Of a stretch of DNA of 6,187 nucleotides, positions 1 to 6,037 are shown in pieces (position 1 is the stretch's first letter; each line of letters starts with the position of its first letter). This stretch comes from Chloroflexota bacterium (lineage in GTDB: Bacteria; Chloroflexota; Dehalococcoidia; JACQUE01), in assembly GCA_016210425.1 (NCBI GenBank), contig JACQUE010000127.1, positions 1 through 6,187 of the forward strand, read 5' to 3'. The notes under the pieces are model-generated. The model was not told the DNA's origin. It saw nothing but the letters and a program-made list of their open reading frames with translations, and did no database searches. A program made the translations under genes and the position numbers.

Positions 1-2427
1 CAGGCCCTCGACGAGATCGCTGGGGGCATGCTGGACGTGATGGTGACCGATGGCCCGCGCGCGGTCTGCAACCTCACGGGCAGCCAGGGCCTCGGCAGCG
101 TCGAGGCCGCCGGGATGTCGGTGGTGGGAGTCTGGGGAAACTACATGGGCATCCCGCTGCAGAACATCATGCCCGAGGACGGGGACGAGCACGAGGGCGT
201 CTGGGAGGTCTTCGGCAGCGTGATGTTCGGCAGCTCCGCCGACAACTGGTACTACTCGGACATCATCCTCATCTGGGGCGGCAACCCCTCATATTCGCAC
301 ACCTCCGTCTACCACTACATCACTGAGGCCCGCTACAACGGCACCAAGGTCATCGCCATCACCGCCGACTACAGCCCGTCGTCCATCTGCGCTGACGAGT
401 GGGTCTCTGTCCGCATCGGCAGCGACACCGCCCTCTGCCTCGGCATGTGCCAGGTCATGCTGGCGGAGGGGCTCTACAACCGACAGTTCGTCGCGGAGCA
501 GACCGATCTGCCACTCCTCGTCCGCTCCGACAACAACAAGTACCTGCGCGAGAGCGACGTAAAGCGCGACGGGCGCAGCTACGTCTACTACGTCTTCGAC
601 CGCAAACAGGGCAAGGTGGTGGAAGCGCCATCCCGCAGCCTATCCCTCGATGGGCTGGACCCGGCGCTTGAAGGCGACTATGAGGTGCAGACGCTCGCGG
701 GGCGGGTGAAGGTGCGGCCCGTGATGACGGCCTTCAAGGAGAAGTTGGACTCCGAGTACCAGCCGGAGCAGGCATCCGCCATGTGCGACGTGCACTCAGA
801 CGTCATCCGACGGCTGGCACGGGAGATAGCCGCGGCGAAGGGCGTCGTCAACATCCCCCAGTACAACTTCGGCAAGTTCTACCACGGCAACCTAATGGAG
901 CGGGCCATGGCCTACGTCTTCCTCCTCTGCGGCCATCTAGGCCGCAAGGGCGCCTCCTTCAACGCCGTGAACGGCACGCTCACCGCCGAGTATGGCCTGG
1001 GGGCGATGCAGCAGCGGATGAAGGATACGCTCCTTGGCGCGGTCAACCACCCTCGCTACCCGGAGTGGCGTGAGCGCGGCTTCAGCGACCGCAGGATCGT
1101 CCGGGAGATGATGTTGGAGGAGGCCACACCTTCAGTCGCAACCTTCTACTACTTCCACGCGGGCCTCATCGAGCTCAGCAAGAAGAACAATAGCTGGGAC
1201 CCGCACCTGAAGCGGCCGCTGGAGGAGTACATCGTCGAGGGTATGGAATCGCGCATCCGGCCCCTTTCACCCGCCCTCGGAAAGCGCCCCCAGGTCCTCT
1301 TCGCCTGGGGTGGCGACCCCCTGCGGCGCGTCAGGGCTAACCAGCACCTCGTCGACGAGCTAATACCGAAGGCTAAGCTCTTCTTCACCGTCGACTGGCG
1401 CTGGAACGCCACCGCCGCTTACTCCGACTACGTGCTACCTGCCACCGGCTGGTACGAGAAGACTTTCAAGCGCTTCTCTATGCACACCGTGCCCATCATC
1501 AGCCTGAGCTTCAAGGCCGTCGAGCCGCTCTACGAGAGCAGGTCGGACTGGTGGATAGGCATGATGCTGACGAGGCGCATCGCTGAGAAGGCCCGGCAGC
1601 GGGGCATGACCGTCATCAAGGACCCGGAGACAGGCAAGGAGTATCAGATCGCGCAGGCGGACGTGGTGGCTACGGCCAACGAGCTTTACACCGAGGATGA
1701 CCAGGAGCAGGCCGTGCGGGACGCTTTTCTCGGCTCCACGAACCTGGAAAAGCTCTCATGGGAGGAGGTGCAGGAGCGCGGCTGGGTGCACCTCACCAGC
1801 ACCGGCTACCTGCCGGCCTCGGCTGACGTGGCCACGGACCTGGAGGTGGGCGAGCCGCTCGTGCCGCTGACGTATCACGTGCAGAATAAAGAGCCCTACA
1901 AGACCGCGACGGGCCGCGCCCAGTTCTACATCGACCACGACTGGTTCATCGAGCTTGACGAGGAGTTCGCCTGGCACAAGGACTCGCCCAAAGCCGGTGG
2001 AGACTACCCGCTGCAGGTCACCGGCGGCCATGCCCGCTGGAGCATCCACTCCTCCTGGGCCGACAGCCCGCTCATGCTCCAGCTTCAGCGAGGAGAACCC
2101 ATCATGTTCATGAGCCTCAAGGACGCGCGGGACCGGAGCATCGATGATGGGGATATGGTCGAGGTGTACAACGACATCGGGCGGTTCCACATAATGGCCT
2201 GCGTGGCGCCCCCCGTAAGGCCCGGCCAGGTGATGATCTACCACTCCTGGAACAACAACCAGTTCCGGGGCTGGCGCCAGTTCCAGCACGTCATGCCCAC
2301 GCCCTTCAACCCGGTGGAGTATGCGCCCGCTCGCTACCGCGACTACCCAAACGTGGCATCGGGAGGCATCGCCGGCGATCCCGGCTTCTCCGATAGGGAC
2401 AGCAGGGTAGAAGTTCGCAAGGCTTAA
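1..2427 (+). CDS. Molybdopterin oxidoreductase catalytic (alpha) subunit, type II DMSO reductase-like, 5'-truncated
   Basis: The frame is open from base 1 (first visible residues QALDEIAGG), so the ATG at 28 is internal and the N-terminus lies outside the window; 808 residues are visible. Numbering from the first visible codon, bis-MGD family landmarks are IWGGNP (91-96), ITADYSP followed by GSDTAL (120-145), GRKGAS (314-319), FAWGGDP (434-440), YSDYVLPATGWYE (474-486) and a C-terminal dinucleotide-binding domain (about 669-779) opening with GGHARWSIHS. The HARWSIHS stretch and the PEDGDEHEG segment (58-66) resemble NarG, ethylbenzene dehydrogenase and selenate reductase alpha subunits, whose Mo ligand is an Asp; D60 or D62 are candidates by rough alignment. 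The missing part should include the FS0 [4Fe-4S] region and any Tat signal. Such enzymes catalyse two-electron oxyanion reduction or hydrocarbon/sulfide oxidation, usually with an Fe-S beta subunit. None follows here, so this is the last gene of its unit. Family is confident; substrate is not determinable. Confidence 0.93.
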   Translation, partial: QALDEIAGGMLDVMVTDGPRAVCNLTGSQGLGSVEAAGMSVVGVWGNYMGIPLQNIMPEDGDEHEGVWEVFGSVMFGSSADNWYYSDIILIWGGNPSYSHTSVYHYITEARYNGTKVIAITADYSPSSICADEWVSVRIGSDTALCLGMCQVMLAEGLYNRQFVAEQTDLPLLVRSDNNKYLRESDVKRDGRSYVYYVFDRKQGKVVEAPSRSLSLDGLDPALEGDYEVQTLAGRVKVRPVMTAFKEKLDSEYQPEQASAMCDVHSDVIRRLAREIAAAKGVVNIPQYNFGKFYHGNLMERAMAYVFLLCGHLGRKGASFNAVNGTLTAEYGLGAMQQRMKDTLLGAVNHPRYPEWRERGFSDRRIVREMMLEEATPSVATFYYFHAGLIELSKKNNSWDPHLKRPLEEYIVEGMESRIRPLSPALGKRPQVLFAWGGDPLRRVRANQHLVDELIPKAKLFFTVDWRWNATAAYSDYVLPATGWYEKTFKRFSMHTVPIISLSFKAVEPLYESRSDWWIGMMLTRRIAEKARQRGMTVIKDPETGKEYQIAQADVVATANELYTEDDQEQAVRDAFLGSTNLEKLSWEEVQERGWVHLTSTGYLPASADVATDLEVGEPLVPLTYHVQNKEPYKTATGRAQFYIDHDWFIELDEEFAWHKDSPKAGGDYPLQVTGGHARWSIHSSWADSPLMLQLQRGEPIMFMSLKDARDRSIDDGDMVEVYNDIGRFHIMACVAPPVRPGQVMIYHSWNNNQFRGWRQFQHVMPTPFNPVEYAPARYRDYPNVASGGIAGDPGFSDRDSRVEVRKA

Positions 2428-2438
2428 CCGGCTAGAGG

Positions 2439-4250
2439 CTATTCGCTGTAGGGGACTATGCGGATCCCTTGAGCGTCTACGATCAGGATGAGACGCTCGG
2501 CGGGTGAGGCGGCGATAGCGTTGGCAGCGTCGGCCACCCGCTCGTCCGGCAGCGCAGGAGCCGGCCCATCGGCTTCCAGCCGTCGCCAGACATGGATGGC
2601 GTAGCCGAGCTGCGCTTCGAGCCGGCCAACCAGAGGCAGATCCTGCTCTGAGACGAGCGCAGTAACGGTCTTCCGCCGAGCCGCCGGAGCCGCTGCCTGC
2701 GGAGCAAGGGCGAGCGCCTGCCGGTCCTCCCGCAGCACCAGCCAATAGTAGATGCTTACCGCCCCCGCTGTAAGCAGCATGCCGATGTTCCAGCGGACAT
2801 CCCAGAGCAGTGTTGAGCGAGTACCCTCTCCAAGCAACGCGTCGAACAGCCTGAAAAGCGCGATGCTAAGGTTGACGAGGGTGAGCAGCACGCTGGCGAA
2901 GAATATCAGGTAGATGAAGACGCGCCGCGAGAGGGCGTGTCGCTCCGTTGGGCCGCCATCCGCTGCCAGGCGTTGCACCTCGCTCCAGTAGAGGCCCCAG
3001 AGGGGCACACCCACGGCCAGCAGTGTTATCGCCAGCACTAATGGGTTTCGCCACCAGTCGCCCCCCGTTAGTCGCGGGCCCCGCTCTGGCGAAAGCAGCC
3101 CAAAGGCGACAGCGAAGATGGTCGTCAGCCCCACCCCCAGGGTGACCAGGCCAACCGCTGCCACAAGATAGTTGTAGACCCGGCGGGCCTCCGTTAGCCC
3201 GCGCCGCGCCAGGGCGGCCTCCCGCTGGACTACGCCCCAGTGGTATCCCCACAACCCCCCACCAACAACAACCGCGGCGATGACAGATGACACGACGTCG
3301 AACTGCACGCGAGCGCTCGTTGCCTCGGGCTTGCCGATAAACCATTGGAGAAGGTGATAAAGGAGGATGCTGGCGAAGACGACTACTACCGTAGCGCCGC
3401 CCAGCACAGCGAAGAGGTAGAGGTAGACTTGACGCAGCGTCGACTCGACGTCCCCTCTGGCAGTCCTATGCCAGTGCCACCACCAGAGCAGTCCGCCCAC
3501 CAGCGCCATTGCCACTCCGGTCTTGGTCGCCTCATTCCACCCGGTAGCCTCGCCTATCAGCAATTGCGGCCTGCCGAAGAGTGCGTCGTAGGCCACACCC
3601 AGCAGGCTACTTAAGAGGCCGCCCACACCGAGGGACAGCATAGCCAGGCTGAATAGCGCCAGCAGATAGACGTAGGCACGCCGGATAGACATCGCATCGG
3701 CGTTGGGCTGGCCTTCCCGGTCCTCTATAGTCCAGTGCAAGGCCCATACCGCGCCCCAGACGATAGCGAGGGCAGGGGATGTTCCGCTGAAGCTCCCGAC
3801 ACCAAAGGCCCACCTGAGGAAACCAACGACGCCGACGGCCGCAGTAATCGCCGAGGCTGCTAGGACCAGGTACATGTAGAGCTTGCGCCCGACTGCCCCT
3901 GCCTCGATGGGGGCCTGTCCGATGGACCGCTGGGCCGTGCTCCAGAAGATGAGCCAGATTGGCGTTCCCACGATGGCCAGGGCCAGGCCCAGGGCCAGCG
4001 TCCTCTGGCTGGTGGATATGGCCGGGGGGCCAAATAAGCTGTCTAGGGCCGTCTTTAGGAGAAGCACCAGACCGATGCCGGCAGCAACCAGGCCGGCAAG
4101 AGCGAGACCATAGATGTAGAACCGGCGCAGGCCGCCGATGCCTAGGTCTACGCCTGCACCTCGTCGGCGGCGCAAAAGGACAGCCACACCGGCGATGATG
4201 CCTGCAATCAGCAGCAGATTTAACAGTAGGCCAAACATCGATGCAATCAT
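2439..4250 (-). CDS. Integral membrane protein with six DUF5671-like repeats and a C-terminal soluble domain
   Basis: 603 residues. An N-terminal hydrophobic helix (about 6-26) ends in RRRR. Six repeats follow, each beginning R-[RKQ]-x-[YF]-x-Y, at residues 42, 122, 190, 273, 356 and 442. Each has a long hydrophobic helix, a polar loop and a second helix; in the first five this ends in W-x3-W (W99/W103, W169/W173, W256/W260, W334/W338, W418/W422), and the sixth keeps only the last Trp (W503). This predicts about 13 membrane helices. Residues about 525-603 form a soluble tail (LVGRLEAQLGYAIHVWRRLEAD, ending LILIVDAQGIRIVPYSE). The pattern fits DUF5671, a family of unknown function; the assignment is from memory. 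The start is the ATG at 4250: an in-frame TGA lies 18 bases upstream, and neither this ATG nor the one at codon 5 has a clear ribosome binding site, so translation may be coupled to the upstream gene 30 bases away. Transporter, sensor or scaffold roles are all possible. Confidence 0.9.
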   Translation of the reverse strand: MIASMFGLLLNLLLIAGIIAGVAVLLRRRRGAGVDLGIGGLRRFYIYGLALAGLVAAGIGLVLLLKTALDSLFGPPAISTSQRTLALGLALAIVGTPIWLIFWSTAQRSIGQAPIEAGAVGRKLYMYLVLAASAITAAVGVVGFLRWAFGVGSFSGTSPALAIVWGAVWALHWTIEDREGQPNADAMSIRRAYVYLLALFSLAMLSLGVGGLLSSLLGVAYDALFGRPQLLIGEATGWNEATKTGVAMALVGGLLWWWHWHRTARGDVESTLRQVYLYLFAVLGGATVVVVFASILLYHLLQWFIGKPEATSARVQFDVVSSVIAAVVVGGGLWGYHWGVVQREAALARRGLTEARRVYNYLVAAVGLVTLGVGLTTIFAVAFGLLSPERGPRLTGGDWWRNPLVLAITLLAVGVPLWGLYWSEVQRLAADGGPTERHALSRRVFIYLIFFASVLLTLVNLSIALFRLFDALLGEGTRSTLLWDVRWNIGMLLTAGAVSIYYWLVLREDRQALALAPQAAAPAARRKTVTALVSEQDLPLVGRLEAQLGYAIHVWRRLEADGPAPALPDERVADAANAIAASPAERLILIVDAQGIRIVPYSE

Positions 4251-4280
4251 ATCGCTATGTATAGGATATCAGTCCACCGA

Positions 4281-4784
4281 CTAGGGAGCCGGAGCAGGAG
4301 CCGGCTTCTCCGGAGGCGGACACCAGGAAATAGGCCAGGGCGTCTCGGTAAGGCGCCACTGGCCGTCCTCCTGGACCAGGACGTAGCGCTCCTGGTGGTC
4401 ACTCTCGTTCACCATAAAAGGAGGGGACACCCTCACCTCGGTTATGCGCACGCGCACCGCTACGCGGCCTCTGCTTAGCTGCTCCTTGTCGATGAGGTCT
4501 ACCTGCCGCCCCTGCGAGCTCTCTGCAAACCAGTGGCTCATACTCTTGATCTGATCCACCGTGCAGTCGCTCCGCAGCTTGGCTGTAAGGTAGCTGTGGG
4601 CAAGTTCGTAGTCTTGATCCTGAATGGCCCGGATGAAGCGCTGAACTATCCCCTCCGGCGTCTCCTCCGAGAGGATCTTCCCGCTTTCCCTGGGGTTGAC
4701 TAGGACAACGGTCACACTCGCGGCTATCAAAAGGACGACAACAAGGGCGACGGCCAACAACCATCGGCTGGAACTGCTTCTCAT
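4281..4784 (-). CDS. Membrane-anchored protein with an NTF2-like/DUF4878-like extracytoplasmic domain
   Basis: 167 residues from the ATG at 4784. The frame extends upstream to a TTG at 4856 (191 residues), but GGAGAG lies 10 bases before this ATG, and starting here puts a signal anchor at the very N-terminus (MRSSSSRW, then hydrophobic residues 8-29). Residues about 42-150 look like a small alpha-beta cone: TPEGIVQRFIRAIQDQDYELAHSYL is the usual opening of DUF4878/NTF2-like domains, and VLVQEDGQWRLTETPWP the usual closing strands. The tail is proline-rich (PPPEKPAPAPAP). Two cysteines, C74 and C155, could pair outside the cell. NTF2-like domains of this sort usually bind ligands or partners and are not enzymes; no catalytic residues are evident. 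It is 30 bases upstream of the six-repeat membrane protein on the same strand, so the two are probably one operon. Being a coding gene is near certain; the fold assignment is moderate. Confidence 0.85.
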   Translation of the reverse strand: MRSSSSRWLLAVALVVVLLIAASVTVVLVNPRESGKILSEETPEGIVQRFIRAIQDQDYELAHSYLTAKLRSDCTVDQIKSMSHWFAESSQGRQVDLIDKEQLSRGRVAVRVRITEVRVSPPFMVNESDHQERYVLVQEDGQWRLTETPWPISWCPPPEKPAPAPAP

Positions 4785-4794
4785 CTTGCCACAA

Positions 4795-4800
4795 CTCTCC
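4795..4800 (-). promoter_or_regulatory. Shine-Dalgarno site deciding the start of the NTF2-like gene
   Basis: On the minus strand GGAGAG lies 10 bases before the ATG at 4784. The alternative TTG start at 4856 has no comparable purine run upstream (it is preceded by CCTAGCCCGTTGAC), so this site favours the shorter product. Confidence 0.65.
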
Positions 4801-4908
4801 GGATCGCCAGCCTCATCAGATGATCCATCTCCTTGATACGCTATTCGCTCAGCCAAGTCAACGGGCTAGGAAGTACATAGTATGGCCTTTGTTCGCCTTA
4901 GGGTGTAA

Positions 4909-4921
4909 TATTGAATCAATA
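4909..4921. promoter_or_regulatory. Perfect inverted repeat TATTGA-A-TCAATA, possible operator
   Basis: Six-base arms mirror each other exactly around a single A. The one-base centre argues against an RNA hairpin and for a dimeric DNA-binding protein site. It sits in the divergent intergenic region, 11 bases from a second inverted repeat. No regulator gene is present in the window, so which protein would bind is unknown. Confidence 0.4.
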
Positions 4922-4932
4922 GCCTTAGTCTC

Positions 4933-4952
4933 TTGTTACCTATCAGTAACAA
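4933..4952. promoter_or_regulatory. Perfect inverted repeat TTGTTAC-6 nt-GTAACAA, probable operator
   Basis: Seven-base arms match perfectly across the six-base spacer CTATCA. Length, symmetry and position between divergently transcribed units fit a dimeric regulator site controlling one or both directions. A transcribed stem-loop is the alternative, as a six-base loop is also acceptable in RNA. No regulator gene lies in the window. Confidence 0.5.
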
Positions 4953-5041
4953 CCTCATCTGCTGCCTCGACATTACCAAGCCTCTGGATAGAGCCGACAC
5001 TGTCCGATTTCATACTAGCATACTGGAGCAAATCATTCTTG

Positions 5042-5047
5042 AAAGGA
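5042..5047 (+). promoter_or_regulatory. Shine-Dalgarno site deciding the start of the small Cys-motif protein
   Basis: AAAGGA stands 8 bases before the ATG at 5056. The other in-frame ATG, at 5047, overlaps the end of this purine run and so has no usable spacer, which supports 5056 as the start. Confidence 0.7.
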
Positions 5048-5055
5048 TGATCCCT

Positions 5056-5247
5056 ATGTGTTGGAACTGCGGATGCATGATGCCTGACAATGAGATGGGC
5101 AACCCCGACAACATAACCACTGAGAAGCTGCGCAAGGCAGCCAGGGCGGGCGGAAACCTCAACCTGAAGCAGCTTGTGGAGAGCTTCATTCGGACCTACG
5201 AGAGCCAGATCAAGGACAAGCCTGTGGAGAACGAGCCGATCCGCTAG
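5056..5247 (+). CDS. Conserved-looking small protein with N-terminal CxxCxC motif
   Basis: 63 residues, starting MCWNCGCMMPDNEMGNPDNI. AAAGGA lies 8 bases upstream of this ATG. Three cysteines (C2, C5, C7) and four methionines within the first 14 residues suggest a metal- or thiol-active N-terminus; an acidic, glycine/proline-containing segment follows, then two likely helices (about 21-30 and 36-52) and a charged tail. I recall similar small proteins opening with MCW-x-CGC and a PDNIT-like segment in environmental bacteria, but cannot name a family or function. There is no signal peptide or membrane segment, so it should be cytoplasmic. It ends 9 bases before the flavoprotein gene on the same strand, so the two are probably co-transcribed, which makes a redox or electron-carrying role conceivable. 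Three cysteines alone are one short of a standard mononuclear Fe or Zn site, so a dimer or a non-Cys ligand would be needed. Confidence 0.8.
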   Translation: MCWNCGCMMPDNEMGNPDNITTEKLRKAARAGGNLNLKQLVESFIRTYESQIKDKPVENEPIR

Positions 5248-5256
5248 GCGCAAGGC

Positions 5257-5964
5257 ATGTGGGAGTTTGAGACGGAGGTCAGCAAGATCATCCAGCGGAC
5301 GCCGAGCATCCGCTCCTTCCGCTTTCCGATTCGCGCGACCGACGTCAGCTATGAAGCGGGGCAGTTCTTCTTCGTCACCATCAAGGTCGATGGCGACGAT
5401 GATATCCATCATTTCTCCTTATCCAGTTCGCCTACCGAGAGGGGCTACCTGGAGTTCACAAAGCGCATCACCCAGAGCGCCTACTCCCAGGCCCTAGCCC
5501 GGATGAAGCCGGGGGACTGGGCACGGTTGCGGGGGCCTTTCGGCGGGTTCACGCTGCCGCCCGAGCCTGGAAAGGTAGGCTTCCTCACCGGCGGGATCGG
5601 CATCACGCCGCTGCGGGCCATGCTGCGCTACATCGCGGACAAAGGCCTGTCCTTTGACGTGACGATGCTCTACGGAAATCACTCCTGGGAGGAGATCTGC
5701 TTTCGAGACGAGTTGGAGCGGCTGCATCGGGAACTGCCCCACTTCCGGTTAGAGCATGCACTGGCGGAGCCACCCCCGGACTGGAAGGGAGCGCGTGGGC
5801 TCATTAACGGGGAGATCATCCGGCAGTTCATCCCCGATTACCATGAGCGCCTCTTCTACATATCCGGCCCGCCCCGGATGGTCCTATCCCTTGGGGACCA
5901 GGCCCGCAACATCGGCGTCCCGGACGACCAGATAAAGCGCGATTCCTTCACAGGCTACGATTAG
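5257..5964 (+). CDS. Ferredoxin-NADP+ reductase-type FAD/NAD(P)-binding oxidoreductase
   Basis: 235 residues. The N-terminal flavin-binding barrel (about 1-100) carries YEAGQFFFV (32-40), the flavin motif HHFSLSSSP (51-59, equivalent to RxYSxxS) and GPFGGF (93-98). The C-terminal nucleotide-binding domain (about 105-225) carries TGGIGITP (111-118), MLYGNHSWEEICFRDEL (137-153) and ISGPPRMV (202-209, the CGPPxM equivalent). The end, DSFTGYD, resembles the FxGY terminus of many stand-alone bacterial reductases. There is no [2Fe-2S] domain, so it would pass electrons between NAD(P)H and a separate carrier in the cytoplasm; NADH versus NADPH cannot be told. Arg of RxYS is replaced by His51. The ATG at 5257 follows the small Cys protein by 9 bases with only a weak ribosome binding site (AAGG too close, AGGCG further back), consistent with translational coupling. 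Family confident, partner unknown. Confidence 0.92.
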   Translation: MWEFETEVSKIIQRTPSIRSFRFPIRATDVSYEAGQFFFVTIKVDGDDDIHHFSLSSSPTERGYLEFTKRITQSAYSQALARMKPGDWARLRGPFGGFTLPPEPGKVGFLTGGIGITPLRAMLRYIADKGLSFDVTMLYGNHSWEEICFRDELERLHRELPHFRLEHALAEPPPDWKGARGLINGEIIRQFIPDYHERLFYISGPPRMVLSLGDQARNIGVPDDQIKRDSFTGYD

Positions 5965-5971
5965 GTCTCTG

Positions 5972-6001
5972 AGCCGGAATGACAGTGGGACTCACTCGGC
6001 T
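5972..6001 (+). terminator. Stem-loop just after the flavoprotein stop, possible weak or factor-dependent terminator
   Basis: AGCCG (5972-5976) pairs with CGGCT (5997-6001), and inside it AGTG (5984-5987) pairs with CACT (5993-5996) around a five-base loop; seven bases (5977-5983) bulge on the left side. It begins 7 bases after the stop. No T-run follows, so it is not a classical intrinsic terminator. A mini-hairpin CACA-GTC-TGTG follows within the next 22 bases. Confidence 0.35.
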
Positions 6002-6037
6002 GGGCTGCGACCACAGTCTGTGTGCCTTTGCGGGCTC

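Larger units (their letters stand above)
4785..5055. other. Divergent intergenic region between the leftward and rightward transcription units
   Basis: No convincing gene; it is visibly richer in A and T than its neighbours, and must hold the promoters for both the NTF2-like/repeat-protein unit (leftward) and the small-protein/flavoprotein unit (rightward). It contains two perfect inverted repeats (4909-4921 and 4933-4952), a direct repeat GCCTTAG at 4895-4901 and 4922-4928 flanking the first of them, and an 8-base tandem repeat at 5011-5026 (CATACTAG, CATACTGG). A weak rightward promoter candidate is CCGACA (4994-4999), 16 bases, TAGCAT (5016-5021), each matching four of six sigma-70 consensus positions. 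No leftward promoter with correct spacing was found by eye. The frame of the small protein is open leftward to 4933, but that stretch does not look coding. Confidence 0.7.

Noticed and set aside
1756..2745. 329-codon open frame on the minus strand
   Set aside because: It overlaps the 3' ends of both the molybdoenzyme and the repeat membrane protein, encodes an Arg/Ala/Gly-rich peptide with no family features, and arises from high GC opposite a well-supported gene.
2866..3345. 159-codon minus-strand frame inside the repeat membrane protein
   Set aside because: It is in another frame of the same strand as a clear gene with repeated motifs, and its peptide is low-complexity and lacks recognisable motifs.
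4857..4930. Leftward sigma-70 promoter (TTGATT and TACTAT on the minus strand)
   Set aside because: The two boxes are about 31 bases apart, far from the usual 16-18, and no better-spaced pair was found by eye.
4933..5055. Upstream extension of the small Cys protein to 4933
   Set aside because: The extension runs through the intergenic inverted repeat, has no ribosome binding site at its start, and is AT-rich unlike the rest; the ATG at 5056 has AAAGGA at ideal spacing.
4936..5412. 158-codon minus-strand frame opposite the small protein and the flavoprotein start
   Set aside because: It covers the intergenic palindrome and lies antisense to two genes with better evidence; the Leu/Ala/Asp-rich composition is typical of a shadow frame.
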